Shown one piece after another: positions 1-8,190 of a DNA stretch of 32,628 nucleotides; the first letter of the stretch is position 1, and each line of letters begins with the position of its first letter. The translations under genes and the position numbers were made by a program. Below the pieces are notes generated by a model. The model saw only the letters and a list, made by a program, of their open reading frames with translations, had not been told where the DNA came from and did no database searches. The stretch is taken from NCBI GenBank assembly GCA_027486765.1, contig JAIXOO010000280.1, positions 1-32,628 of the forward strand. Direction: 5' to 3'. Source of the DNA: Saprospiraceae bacterium. Its GTDB lineage: Bacteria > Bacteroidota > Bacteroidia > Chitinophagales > Saprospiraceae.

Positions 1-118
1 CCCTAATCCGATTGGCCGGGCGGCAAAAACTGCGGTGAAAAACAACCTGCTGCAACAGATGCCAGGTCAAATAAATCAGAACAACGCTCGATAGTAGGTA
101 GAGTGTTTTGGTGTCCAT
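1..118 (-). CDS. N-terminal fragment of an unrecognised membrane protein
   Basis: The minus strand opens with an ATG at 118-116 and stays open for 39 codons to the window edge. The translation starts MDTKTLYLLSSVVLIYLTWH, which is one hydrophobic segment (about residues 6-23), followed by a basic stretch (HRSFCRPANR), so it looks like a membrane anchor with a positively charged following side. A perfect TAnnTTTG promoter box lies 23 nt upstream of the ATG, which supports a real start. The rest of the gene is outside the window, so no function can be given. It is in the same direction as the S66 peptidase gene upstream of it but is separated by about 240 nt with its own promoter. Confidence 0.6.
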   Translation of the reverse strand, partial: MDTKTLYLLSSVVLIYLTWHLLQQVVFHRSFCRPANRIR

Positions 119-140
119 TATACTGAGGTTTTAACAAATA

Positions 141-148
141 CAAAGTTA
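141..148 (-). promoter_or_regulatory. Bacteroidetes-type -7 promoter box
   Basis: On the minus strand this reads TAACTTTG, a perfect match to TAnnTTTG, with the ATG of the left-edge membrane protein 23 nt further on. The -33 TTG is weak (GTG at the expected spacing). The 119-360 gap holds only this box and the inverted repeat at 217-374. Confidence 0.5.
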
Positions 149-216
149 TGTCTTAACTATTTATAATGCACTGAAATTTTATGGTGCCTCAGTTTTTTCT
201 AATAACAACACAATTT

Positions 217-374
217 AAATAACGAATTTTTCGAATGACCAATGACGAATTTGGGGCGCTGTCCTCCAGATTTGTTGGTCAATTCCAAAAATGAAATCCA
301 AATCTAGCGTTTCTCAAAAATCCCAGACGCGACCATTTCATTCGTCATTCGAAAAATTCGTCATTTGACAGCGC
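217..374. repeat. Stop-codon-abutting inverted repeat, word AATGACG
   Basis: Positions 217-239 and 344-366 are inverted copies of 23 nt with one A/G difference; each contains CGAATTTTTCG next to AATGAC units (AATGACC AATGACG on the left). An 8-nt pair, GCGCTGTC at 256-263 and GACAGCGC at 367-374, forms a second inverted match in rearranged order. The right arm covers the stop codon of the S66 peptidase (361-363). The central part, about 264-343, has no obvious structure. This is the least regular of the seven mirrored elements in the window. Possible role: transcript end or mRNA 3' stabiliser. Confidence 0.7.
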
Positions 375-1401
375 TTTCCAACAACCTCAACGTCCTCGCC
401 TCCGTATCCAACTCAGCCATCACCCCAAGCGGCAAAGTGCACTGCTGCGAAATATGCCCAAACGAAAGGCCATACGCTGAAGGTACTGGGATATCTGCCA
501 AACGATCAATCACCGTATCCTGCAAAGACAAAGAATTCTCGCCTTCTTCCGGCCCACAACCATCAAAAATGCCCAGCGCAAGGCCCGCAGCCTGATGCAG
601 ATTGGCCGATTGCCGCAATTGGGTCAACATCCGGTCTATCCGATAAGGGCGTTCCTCGATGTCTTCCATAAAAATGAGTTTATTGGTGGCATTCAGTCCA
701 AACTCGGTGCCTGCCATAGCCGCCAGCAAGGAAAGATTTCCACCCTGCAATTCCCCTTGTACTCGCCCTTTGCGTAAAGTGAAATACTTGTACAACTCAT
801 CCTTAGGTTCGAGGTAAGCCTCCGCCAGTGGAATCGTGTGTGGTGCGCGGCCCTCCATCACTACCGCCCTAAAGTGTTCCACCGTATACGGATTAAAGGA
901 AGAAGAAGCTACCGGGCCATGAAACCCGATCAAGCCAGCCCGTTGCAAAAAAGCCAGGTGCAAGGCGGTGATGTCGCTGTACCCGATAAAAACTTTCGGA
1001 TTTTTTCGGATCAGTTGGTAATCGATATAAGGGAGTAGGCGAGTGCAACCATAACCGCCCCGCGCACACCATACCGCTTTGATTTCGGGGTTGGCAAAAG
1101 CGGCGTGCAGGTCTTCCAGGCGCTGGGCGTCGGTACCGGCTACAAAGCCATATTTGGCCCGCATGTTTTTGCCAGGGGCGATGCGTAAGCCCAGTTCTTC
1201 CAGGTTTTTCACCGCCTTTTCCACACCCGAATCGGGAATGTAACTTCCGGGGGTGATCAAGGCCACCAAATCGCCTTCTTTCAAACGATGGGGCTTGAGT
1301 AAAGCTGGCCGTTCGGGACGGCGATTGCTCTTTTGCCCGTTCATCACAAATGGTAAAAAAGAACCCAAAGCCAAATTGCGGGTAAAAAATCGGCGATTCA
1401 T
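361..1401 (-). CDS. LD-carboxypeptidase, peptidase family S66 (LdcA/MccF-like)
   Basis: A 346-residue S66 serine peptidase. Family members cleave the L,D bond of muropeptide tetrapeptides in murein recycling, or microcin-type conjugates (MccF). The catalytic Ser lies in GYSD (Ser142), the Glu in FMEDIEE (Glu246) and the His in SFGHI (His316); their spacing closely follows that of known LdcA enzymes (Ser115/Glu217/His285 in P. aeruginosa). The N-terminus MNRRFFTRNLALGSFLPFV has a twin Arg followed by a hydrophobic stretch, so it may be a Tat-type signal, which would make this copy extracytoplasmic, unlike cytosolic LdcA. It is divergent from the acyl-CoA ligase gene, with 77 nt between starts. 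The ATG start gives the normal family length. The LdcA versus MccF role cannot be decided from sequence. Confidence 0.88.
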   Translation of the reverse strand: MNRRFFTRNLALGSFLPFVMNGQKSNRRPERPALLKPHRLKEGDLVALITPGSYIPDSGVEKAVKNLEELGLRIAPGKNMRAKYGFVAGTDAQRLEDLHAAFANPEIKAVWCARGGYGCTRLLPYIDYQLIRKNPKVFIGYSDITALHLAFLQRAGLIGFHGPVASSSFNPYTVEHFRAVVMEGRAPHTIPLAEAYLEPKDELYKYFTLRKGRVQGELQGGNLSLLAAMAGTEFGLNATNKLIFMEDIEERPYRIDRMLTQLRQSANLHQAAGLALGIFDGCGPEEGENSLSLQDTVIDRLADIPVPSAYGLSFGHISQQCTLPLGVMAELDTEARTLRLLESAVK

Positions 1402-1438
1402 AGCTGGTAATTTTTAAGTATTCCTATCGCAATATTGT

Positions 1439-1446
1439 TATTTTTG
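1439..1446 (+). promoter_or_regulatory. Bacteroidetes-type -7 box for the acyl-CoA ligase gene
   Basis: TATTTTTG matches TAnnTTTG. Transcription would begin near 1452, which puts an in-frame TTG at 1449 in the promoter itself and supports the ATG at 1479 as the start of the downstream gene. No convincing -33 TTG is seen. Confidence 0.45.
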
Positions 1447-1478
1447 CTTTGACTGTCAAATTAAAATTACACAGATCC

Positions 1479-3140
1479 ATGAGTGAATTTCGCCCTTGGC
1501 TAAAGAAATACCCACATGGGGTTGCGGCCAACATCAATACCGAAGAGTACGCTACCGTTGTAGACTTACTGGAAAAGGCCTTTATAAAGTACGCCAAAAA
1601 AACCGCCTTCACTTGCATGGGCAAGTCGATGACCTATGAGCAAATCGACCGCTACTCCCGCGATTTTGGGGCTTATTTGTTGTCCAGAGGGGTAGAGCCC
1701 GGCGAGAAAGTAGCCATCATGATGCCCAATTTGTTGCAATACCCCATTGCGCTGTTTGGTGCCATGCGGGCAGGTTTGGTGGTCGTCAACACCAATCCGC
1801 TGTATACGCCACGGGAGATGGAGCACCAGTTCAAAGACTCTGGTGCTACCGCCATCATCATCGCCGAAAACTTTGCGGCCAACCTGCAAAAAATTCTGCC
1901 CAATACCGCCATCAAAACGGTAATCACCACCAGCATCGGTGAACTACTGGGTTTTCCCAAAAAAGTAGTCGTCAATTTCGTGGTGCGCAACCTCAAACGG
2001 ATGGTGCCCAAATACGAAATCCTCAATACTGTTTCGTTCACCGAAGCGCTGGCCCAGGGAAAAAAATTCCAGATTCCGCCCCATACCGGCAAACCCGACG
2101 ATGTGGCGGTATTGCAATACACTGGTGGCACCACGGGGGTGTCCAAAGGCGCCATGTTGACCAATGGCAATTTGGTGGCCAACATGCTCCAGGTAGCCGC
2201 CTGGTGCAAACCTTTTTTTAAGGAAGGAGAAGAAGTGGCCCTTTGTCCTTTGCCCATGTACCACATCTTCGCGTTTACAGTCAACGTACTCTCGGTCATG
2301 AGTATCGGTGGGCAAAACGTACTGGTAACCAATGCCCGGGACATTCCCTCTGTGGTCAAAACCCTGCAGTCGCACCCGATCACTTTGATCACTGGGGTCA
2401 ATACGCTCTTTAATGCCTTGACCAACAACGCGGAGTTCCTTAAACTCGATTTTAGCAAGCTCAAAATTAGTACTGGAGGGGGCATGGCGGTCCAAAAAGC
2501 CGTAGCCGAAAAATGGCAACAGATAACGGGTTGCTACCTCTCAGAGGGCTACGGCATGACCGAGTCTTCCCCCGTCGCAACGAGCAATCCTTACGATGGT
2601 TCGGGTAAAATTGGTTCCATCGGCATTCCCCTGCCCTCTACCGACCTGCGCATCGTGGATGACCAGGGCAACGTGGTTGGACCCAATCAAATTGGGGAAA
2701 TCCAGATCAAAGGCCCTCAAGTCATGAAGGGCTATTACAACAACCCCGAAGAAACGGCCAAAACCATCGTTGATGGTTGGCTGATCACCGGCGATATTGG
2801 CCTGATGCATGAAGATGGCTACTTTCAGATCGTCGATCGGAAGAAGGACATGATCCTCGTGTCGGGTTTCAATGTATACCCCAACGAAGTGGAGGATGTC
2901 ATCGCTACCCACCCTAAAGTATTGGAAGTAGCCGCAGTTGGTGTTGAGGACGCCAAATCCGGGGAAGCGGTGAAAGTATTCATTGTCAAAAGAGACAAAT
3001 CGCTTAGCAAAGAAGAGGTGATCGCGCATTGCAAAGAAAACCTGACCGCATACAAAGTACCCCGTATGGTGGAGTTTCGGGATGAGTTGCCCAAAACAAA
3101 TGTGGGAAAAATTTTGCGCCGGGAATTAAAAGACGCCTAG
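1479..3140 (+). CDS. fadD: Long-chain acyl-CoA ligase (AMP-forming)
   Basis: A 553-residue member of the ANL adenylating superfamily that activates fatty acids to acyl-CoA through an acyl-AMP intermediate. The phosphate-binding loop YTGGTTGVSKGAM is near residue 214, followed by GYGMTESSP (A5), TGDIGLMHEDGYF and DRKKDMILVSGFNVYPNEVE (A7/A8 hinge), and the C-terminal catalytic Lys in TNVGKILRREL. This order and length fit FadD well. The ATG at 1479 (MSEFRPW) is preferred over an in-frame TTG at 1449 because a promoter box ends at 1446. The gene stands alone, divergent from the S66 peptidase. The stop codon is followed directly by a dispersed 39-nt repeat. Chain-length specificity cannot be read. 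Confidence 0.92.
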   Translation: MSEFRPWLKKYPHGVAANINTEEYATVVDLLEKAFIKYAKKTAFTCMGKSMTYEQIDRYSRDFGAYLLSRGVEPGEKVAIMMPNLLQYPIALFGAMRAGLVVVNTNPLYTPREMEHQFKDSGATAIIIAENFAANLQKILPNTAIKTVITTSIGELLGFPKKVVVNFVVRNLKRMVPKYEILNTVSFTEALAQGKKFQIPPHTGKPDDVAVLQYTGGTTGVSKGAMLTNGNLVANMLQVAAWCKPFFKEGEEVALCPLPMYHIFAFTVNVLSVMSIGGQNVLVTNARDIPSVVKTLQSHPITLITGVNTLFNALTNNAEFLKLDFSKLKISTGGGMAVQKAVAEKWQQITGCYLSEGYGMTESSPVATSNPYDGSGKIGSIGIPLPSTDLRIVDDQGNVVGPNQIGEIQIKGPQVMKGYYNNPEETAKTIVDGWLITGDIGLMHEDGYFQIVDRKKDMILVSGFNVYPNEVEDVIATHPKVLEVAAVGVEDAKSGEAVKVFIVKRDKSLSKEEVIAHCKENLTAYKVPRMVEFRDELPKTNVGKILRRELKDA

Positions 3141-3179
3141 GACGATAAAAAAATGAGTGCTCATTTTGCCCCACTACTA
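3141..3179 (+). repeat. Dispersed 39-nt repeat, copy A (terminator-like hairpin)
   Basis: This stretch begins at the base after the acyl-CoA ligase stop codon and matches 18841-18879 in register at 34 of 39 positions; all five differences are transitions. It contains AAAATGAG-TG-CTCATTTT, an A/T-flanked hairpin able to act as a small bidirectional terminator, and then the invariant 3' part TTGCCCCACTACTA. The downstream gene begins at 3253 and nothing else is seen in the gap. Confidence 0.7.
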
Positions 3180-3252
3180 GATTTTTGCGTTAAATGAATA
3201 GGCCTTGTATTTGAGGCCATTGGCCAATTAGGGTCCCCAAAAACCAAAAGGT

Positions 3253-4479
3253 ATGAACCGATTTATCCTACTCCTCTGGGGCTGCGCTTGGCTTGCTCCC
3301 GTTGCTCTTTTGTCTCAAATCACTGGCGGCGATGGAAAATTGTTGCGCATCGAAACGTATCGGAATTATACCGCGACTGATTCCACCGCTTTTCAAAGGA
3401 CGCGGTACGATTACCCCATTCCAACCCAACGCATCGAGACCAATGACCAGTTTGGGGAAGGTTTGTGGGTGCCGCAAACCCGCTTTAATTACACTTTTGA
3501 CGCCTTGGGGCGAACCATAGAAACCATTTTGGAACGTTACGATCCGGGGGCTAAGGTTTTTTACCCGCAAGTTCGCACCCAAAGTTTTCCACGGGGCAAT
3601 TCGCTTACCCAAGTCGATTCGCTATTCACGTACAATTGGTCCGATGGCCAGCAGACTTGGGAAGTGTCGATTAGCCAAAGGAATCGTTTCAATGCGCAAA
3701 ATCAATTGGCTGAAACCGAAACCGCCATTGCGTTTTCAGGCCAGAGTTTCCGCAACCGCGACCTGTATTTTTATGCCGCCAATGGCAACAATACCCGGAT
3801 TGAAAATTATATCTTCCTCAACGGACAATTCATTCAAACGGGTTTTGCTGTCCAAATCTTTGACACTAACTTATTGAGCAACAGCACCCGTTATGCACCT
3901 GTTCCACCTGCTGACTCGGTTCCCTTGAGCAGAACTATAATTACCTACACCTCCAATAAGCTCATCAGTAGCACAGAGGGATCTACTTGGGATATTGTGG
4001 CCAAAGAATGGAAAAAAGGAAGTAGTACCCTTTATACTTACAATGCAGAACAACAAGTCCAATCACAAAACACCATTGTGAATGTGGGGATGGAGGAACA
4101 AAAAAGCCGGGCTGATTTTTTTTACACCGCCAATGGGAACATTTCTCGAGATGAAACTTATCAAGGCAGTGGAACACCTACTGAATGGGACTTGGATACG
4201 AAGAAGTTTTATTACTACGATCTGGCTTCTTCCTTGCGTGAGCCCGCCCTTAGCACGAAGTTGTTCAAAATAAGTCCCAATCCCAGTGCTGACGAAGTCC
4301 GTTTAGACTTGCCTTTGGGTGCCAGCTTCCAGGTCTTCAAAGCCAGTGGGCAATTGCAGGCTTCAGGCTGGATGAATGGTCAAAAAACGGTGGATATTCG
4401 CGCCTGGCCGAGTGGAATGTATTGGGTAGTGGCAAGGCAGGAGACGGAGATTTTGTTGGGGAAAATCATCAAACCTTAA
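3253..4479 (+). CDS. Secreted protein with T9SS type A C-terminal sorting domain
   Basis: A 408-residue protein of unknown function, exported and probably surface-attached. It starts with a Sec signal peptide (MNRFILLLWGCAWLAPVALL, then SQ). The central region (about 30-335) has repeated aromatic strands such as TRFNYTFDALG, LYFYAANGN, DFFYTANGN and KKFYYYD, with TW/EW pairs, resembling the YD/RHS-like beta repeats often seen in Bacteroidetes secreted proteins. The last 70 residues have the Por-secretion layout: FKISPNPSADEVRLDL, then a strand with ASGQLQ, and WPSGMYWVVARQ near the end. The sorting domain implies outer-membrane export by the type IX system and tail removal. It is convergent with the M28 peptidase gene; the two stops flank a long shared hairpin. 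Confidence 0.85.
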   Translation: MNRFILLLWGCAWLAPVALLSQITGGDGKLLRIETYRNYTATDSTAFQRTRYDYPIPTQRIETNDQFGEGLWVPQTRFNYTFDALGRTIETILERYDPGAKVFYPQVRTQSFPRGNSLTQVDSLFTYNWSDGQQTWEVSISQRNRFNAQNQLAETETAIAFSGQSFRNRDLYFYAANGNNTRIENYIFLNGQFIQTGFAVQIFDTNLLSNSTRYAPVPPADSVPLSRTIITYTSNKLISSTEGSTWDIVAKEWKKGSSTLYTYNAEQQVQSQNTIVNVGMEEQKSRADFFYTANGNISRDETYQGSGTPTEWDLDTKKFYYYDLASSLREPALSTKLFKISPNPSADEVRLDLPLGASFQVFKASGQLQASGWMNGQKTVDIRAWPSGMYWVVARQETEILLGKIIKP

Positions 4480-4581
4480 CTACTAAGGTGTCCCTTGAGT
4501 GCCTTAGGTTTCTTAGGTGGTGAATTTTTTTCTTTTTCACCACCTAAGAAACCTAAGGCACTTAAGAAACACTTTAGTAGT
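4479..4581. terminator. Long hairpin between convergent genes, word CTTAGGT
   Basis: Arms of 46 nt (4479-4524 and 4536-4581) pair with only four differences, all transitions, around an 11-nt T-rich loop. The arms contain CTTAGGT twice on the left and its complement twice on the right. The left arm starts on the last base of one stop codon (4477-4479) and the right arm ends 5 nt before the other gene's stop at 4587, so the hairpin fills the whole space between the two genes. A bidirectional terminator is the likeliest role, although there is no long U-tract after the stem. Confidence 0.75.
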
Positions 4582-4586
4582 AAAAC

Positions 4587-6161
4587 TCAATTTGCTTTTT
4601 TATCCACCTTAATCCGCTGCTCCCGATTCGCCAACTCCCAGGCAGTGTGGAACACCAAATTCCCAATCTTAACCATTTTGTCAAAATTGATTTTGTCGGG
4701 TGTGTCGCTGGTGCGGTGGTAATCCGGGTGTACCCCGTTGAAGTAAAAGATGGCGGGAATGCCATTTTTAGCAAAATTGTAGTGATCCGAACGGTAATAA
4801 TAACGATTGGGATCTTTTTCGTCGTTGTACTTGTAATCCAGGGTCAGTTTGGTGTAAGTTGAATTGGCCGTTTCGTTGATCTGGTGCAACTCCGAGCTCA
4901 GTCGATCGGCACCAATCACGTAGATGTAGTCAGGATTGTCCTTGTGCTCATCGTCCACCCGGCCTACCATATCCACGTTCACGTTGGCTACCGTATTGGC
5001 CAAGGGGAAAATCGGAAACTGCGCATAATATTGCGAGCCTAACAAGCCCTTCTCCTCGCCGGATACCAACATACACAACACACTGCGCCGGGGTCCAACT
5101 CCTGCTTTTTTAGCCTCAGTCATCGCCTGGCAAATTTCGAGTACAGTGGAAGTCCCGGAGGCGTTGTCGTCAGCACCTGGATACATATCATCGCCCCGTT
5201 TGCCCAAGTGGTCGTAGTGCGCGGTGACAACTACGTATTCGTTCTTGAGTTTGGGGTCGGTACCTTCAATGAAGCCCAATACATTGGCTCCTTTGAGCTG
5301 GCTGTAATTTTTTTCCGCAGTGATGTTCACCGCACACTTGAATTCCACATGGCGTGGTTTGCCTTTGCTTTCAATTTTGTCGCGGGCACTAGTGATTTTG
5401 CTCACCATCTTGCCAAACATACTTTTCGCCAAATCCGTGGTGATGAAATAATTGGGCGCAAAATTGTTTTCAGGATCTTCGTCCTTGGCCATGTCCATGC
5501 GCGAATTGAGGATGGCCTTGCGCGCTTCTGCGACATTCTCCTTGAACTTGCGGTCGATGATGAACAGGGCCGCAGCGCCATTGGCCTTGGCTGCACGAAC
5601 TTTTTTGCGCCAGTCACTTGCCCATTCGGAAGGGGTGCTGGTTCCTGTGATGTTGGACTTGCCGCCCTTCATGGGTTCACCATCGTATACCACGACCAGT
5701 TTCCCCTTCACATCGACCCCTTTGTAGTCGCTGTATTCGGGCGCGTCGATGCCAAAACCAAGAAAGATGGCCTCTGCAAATTTGGCCTCGAATTGCTTAG
5801 GGTTGGTGGCAGGGTAGGTGTAATAATCCCAGAGGTGACGCAGGTCTTTATCGGCGTCTTTCATTTCGATTTTGCGCCAGCTTTGATTGGTAAACGTGAT
5901 GGATTGGAAATAGCCTCCATTTTCGCCTACCGTAGGCAAACCCCAGGATTTCATTTGTGCCGCGATGTAATCTGCGGCGCGGCGTTGGCCTTCGGTACCG
6001 GTTTCCCGCCCTTCAAATTCAGCAGAGGTGAGTTTGAACAAATGTTGGCGCAGGTCAGTGGCGTTGATGGTGTTGGAAAAACGCTGGGCATTCTGATCTA
6101 TTTGTGCACGCAGGGCTATGCCCAAAAGCAAGAGCAAACTGAGAACAAGTGGTTTTTTCAT
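4587..6161 (-). CDS. Secreted M28-family zinc aminopeptidase with PA domain
   Basis: A 524-residue exported metallopeptidase. The start MKKPLVLSLLLLLGIALRAQ is a clear signal peptide; an in-frame ATG 11 codons upstream would put a polar extension in front of it. A PA-like insertion spans about residues 140-250 (VDVKGKLVVVYDGEP, and later NGAAALFIIDR). The M28 two-zinc site is complete: AHYDHLG (His near 314), GADDNASG (Asp near 328), GEEKGLLGS (catalytic Glu pair near 366), NVDMVGR (Asp near 396) and RSDHYNFAKNG (His near 463). It probably trims peptides outside the cytoplasm. There is no T9SS tail, so the product is probably periplasmic. The open antisense frame at 5208-6176 is a shadow. Confidence 0.92.
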   Translation of the reverse strand: MKKPLVLSLLLLLGIALRAQIDQNAQRFSNTINATDLRQHLFKLTSAEFEGRETGTEGQRRAADYIAAQMKSWGLPTVGENGGYFQSITFTNQSWRKIEMKDADKDLRHLWDYYTYPATNPKQFEAKFAEAIFLGFGIDAPEYSDYKGVDVKGKLVVVYDGEPMKGGKSNITGTSTPSEWASDWRKKVRAAKANGAAALFIIDRKFKENVAEARKAILNSRMDMAKDEDPENNFAPNYFITTDLAKSMFGKMVSKITSARDKIESKGKPRHVEFKCAVNITAEKNYSQLKGANVLGFIEGTDPKLKNEYVVVTAHYDHLGKRGDDMYPGADDNASGTSTVLEICQAMTEAKKAGVGPRRSVLCMLVSGEEKGLLGSQYYAQFPIFPLANTVANVNVDMVGRVDDEHKDNPDYIYVIGADRLSSELHQINETANSTYTKLTLDYKYNDEKDPNRYYYRSDHYNFAKNGIPAIFYFNGVHPDYHRTSDTPDKINFDKMVKIGNLVFHTAWELANREQRIKVDKKAN

Positions 6162-6171
6162 ACTACGGTTG

Positions 6172-6197
6172 ATTGACACAGTGTTAATTGACACGGT
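6172..6197. repeat. Pair of 11-nt direct repeats in the M28 leader
   Basis: ATTGACACAGT at 6172-6182 and ATTGACACGGT at 6187-6197 differ at one base (a transition) and start 15 nt apart, 11-36 nt upstream of the M28 start on the opposite strand. The second lies in the near-palindrome GTGTTAATTGACAC. It may be an operator or a young short-word repeat; no regulator can be assigned. Confidence 0.35.
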
Positions 6198-6348
6198 TTG
6201 ATCGGCAGATGCCGTTGGTGGTGAACAATGGGTGATTGCTACAACGAAGATAGGGATTTGTGGGAATTTTGGAGGGATGTGGCGCTAAAGTGGCGGCTTT
6301 GATACATTTACCGAAGCTGGCAGCACGTATTGTTTCGGACGATTTAGG

Positions 6349-6411
6349 CTCAATAAGGTAAAATTTTATTCAATATTGAGCAATTTTTCTACTCGTTTTT
6401 CATTATCTTTG
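6349..6411 (+). promoter_or_regulatory. Promoter and possible operator of the winged-helix gene
   Basis: TATCTTTG at 6404-6411 is a perfect TAnnTTTG box 30 nt before the ATG at 6442. Upstream lies an inverted repeat, CTCAATA at 6349-6355 and TATTGAG at 6374-6380; the right half sits in the 10-nt palindrome TCAATATTGA (6370-6379). A dyad upstream of a gene for a DNA-binding protein may be an autoregulatory site, which is inference. The rest of the 6162-6441 gap shows nothing clear. Confidence 0.4.
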
Positions 6412-6441
6412 TATATCCAAACATGACTGAAGTCCACTTCA

Positions 6442-6978
6442 ATGATCGAAGCGCTCATTTCCTCCAAAACCAGAATCAAGCTGCTGTTGAAATTCTTCCT
6501 CAACAGCAACACCACATCCTATTTGCGGGGTTTGGAAAGTGAGTTTGGCGAATCCACCAATGCCATTCGGCTGGAATTGAACAACCTGGAACAGGCCGGC
6601 ATGCTTGTGTCGGAACTCAGTGGCAACAAAAAAATCTTCCGCGCCAATACCCAGCATCCCCTTTTTCGGGAAGTCAATACCATTTTGATGAAGTACCTGG
6701 GGTTGGATCAAATCATCGAAAATGTGGTCAAACGCCTCGGCGAGGTGGAAAAAGTGTTCCTCACCGGAGATTTTGCCCGGGGTTTGGACTCTGCCATTAT
6801 TGATTTGATTTTTGTAGGCAATATCGATCAGCACTATTTATTGCAGCTGATCGAAAAGGTGGAAACCCTGGTCAAGCGTCGCATTCGTTACATCATCTAT
6901 ACTCCCAGCGAATACGCAGGGCTGGTCAAGAGTCAGCTAGAGGTAGAACCCCTGTTGCTCTGGTCGGATCTGGATTAA
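6442..6978 (+). CDS. Winged-helix regulator with a nucleotidyltransferase-like domain
   Basis: A 178-residue protein. Residues about 1-75 form an ArsR-like winged helix (TRIKLLLKFFLNSNTTSYLR, then ESTNAIRLELNNLEQAGML as the recognition helix, and a wing ending in KKIFRAN). Residues about 100-170 resemble a small nucleotidyltransferase fold (VEKVFLTGDFARGLDSAIID), but the catalytic pattern G-S...D-x-D is degraded: GS has become GD and only the last acidic residue of DxD remains, in SAIIDL. This suggests a binding rather than catalytic domain. The gene is first in the exopolysaccharide locus, 11 nt before lhgO, so it may control it. The ligand is unknown. Confidence 0.7.
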   Translation: MIEALISSKTRIKLLLKFFLNSNTTSYLRGLESEFGESTNAIRLELNNLEQAGMLVSELSGNKKIFRANTQHPLFREVNTILMKYLGLDQIIENVVKRLGEVEKVFLTGDFARGLDSAIIDLIFVGNIDQHYLLQLIEKVETLVKRRIRYIIYTPSEYAGLVKSQLEVEPLLLWSDLD

Positions 6979-6989
6979 AATAGTAGGGC

Positions 6990-8189
6990 ATGAACAAAGC
7001 AATACTCATCATCGGAGGCGGAATTGTTGGCCTCGCCACTGCCTGGCGCCTGCTGGAAGCACGACCAGACCTAAAAGTGACCGTGCTCGAAAAAGAGCAG
7101 GAGCTGGCCGCACACCAAACTGGGCACAACAGCGGCGTCATCCATTCCGGCATTTATTACCGCCCCGGCACTTTACGTGCGCGCAACTGTATGGAAGGTT
7201 ACGGCGAATTGTTGCGCTTTGCTGATGAACACAATATCCCTTACGATATCTGCGGTAAAGTCATTGTCGCCACCCGCCGCGAAGAATTGCCCCAGTTGGA
7301 TCGGATTTTGGGGCACGGTCTCCAAAACGGGCTAACCAACGTCCGCCGCATCAGCGCAGATGAAACCCACGAGCGCGAGCCCCACGTCAACGTAATCGAA
7401 TCCCTCTGGGTGCCTCAGGCAGGCATCATCAACTACCGCAAGGTGGCCCACAAATATGCGGAATTGATCGAGGCCAAAGGGGCGGTGATCCGCAAAGGAT
7501 TCAAAGTAGAATCCATCCAACGCAGCGATAAAGAAATCATCGTGCGCAGCCAAAACGATGAAGTACGCGGTGAACTGCTGATCAGTTGCGCCGGACTGTA
7601 CGCCGATAAGGTCGCCAAAATGACCGGGCAGCAAATCAAAGGGGTACAAATCATTCCTTTTCGCGGCGAGTATTACGAGTTGAAACCCGAAAAGCAATAT
7701 TTGGTCAACAACCTGATCTATCCGGTGCCCAATCCAGAGTTCCCCTTTCTGGGCGTGCACTACACGCGCATGATCGAGGGGGGAATCGAAGCTGGGCCGA
7801 ATGCGGTTCTTGCCTTCCGTCGAGAAGGTTATAGCCGCTGGGACATCAATGTAGGCGAGTTGGCAGAGACCCTGACTTATCCCGGTTTCTTGCGCCTTGC
7901 CGCCAAACATTGGCGTTATGGCCTGGGCGAAATGCAACGCTCTTACTCCAAAACTGCCTTTGTCAAAGCCTTACAGCACCTGATCCCCGAAGTAGGTTTC
8001 GACGACCTTCAACGCGGCGGCTCGGGTGTACGCGCCATGGCCTGCGACCTCGAAGGCAAATTGATTGACGAATTCCTCATTTTTGAGGACCACAATATCA
8101 TTAATGTATGCAGTGCCCCCTCTCCGGCTGCTACCGCCAGTTTGGCGATTGGTAAGACGATTGCGGAGAAAGCGCTGGTAAAACTCTAA
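6990..8189 (+). CDS. lhgO: L-2-hydroxyglutarate oxidase (FAD-dependent)
   Basis: A 399-residue DAO-fold flavoenzyme. The Rossmann motif GGGIVGLATAWRLLE is at residues 9-23, followed by the family signature HQTGHNSGVIHSGIYY (about 41-56) and SCAGLYADKVA. The C-terminal part ends in RGGSGVRAMACD and CSAPSPAATASLAIG, as in LhgO/YgaF proteins, and the length is typical. LhgO oxidises L-2-hydroxyglutarate to 2-oxoglutarate and passes electrons to quinone at the membrane. Its place directly before a glutamate-type sugar aminotransferase gene suggests it clears L-2-hydroxyglutarate formed by a WbpB-like sugar dehydrogenase (inference; no WbpB is in this window). A long palindrome follows 1 nt after the stop. 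Confidence 0.88.
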   Translation: MNKAILIIGGGIVGLATAWRLLEARPDLKVTVLEKEQELAAHQTGHNSGVIHSGIYYRPGTLRARNCMEGYGELLRFADEHNIPYDICGKVIVATRREELPQLDRILGHGLQNGLTNVRRISADETHEREPHVNVIESLWVPQAGIINYRKVAHKYAELIEAKGAVIRKGFKVESIQRSDKEIIVRSQNDEVRGELLISCAGLYADKVAKMTGQQIKGVQIIPFRGEYYELKPEKQYLVNNLIYPVPNPEFPFLGVHYTRMIEGGIEAGPNAVLAFRREGYSRWDINVGELAETLTYPGFLRLAAKHWRYGLGEMQRSYSKTAFVKALQHLIPEVGFDDLQRGGSGVRAMACDLEGKLIDEFLIFEDHNIINVCSAPSPAATASLAIGKTIAEKALVKL

Positions 8190-8190
8190 A

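Noticed and set aside
1673..2485. 270-codon minus-strand open frame
   Set aside because: Antisense to the acyl-CoA ligase, whose motifs cover the same stretch.
5208..6176. 322-codon plus-strand open frame
   Set aside because: It lies fully antisense to the M28 peptidase, which has a signal peptide and all zinc ligands; the antisense translation has no recognisable domain.
6423..6542. 39-codon ORF from an ATG just upstream of the winged-helix gene
   Set aside because: It overlaps the gene in another frame and its Gln/His-rich product has no support; a regulatory upstream ORF is possible but not shown.
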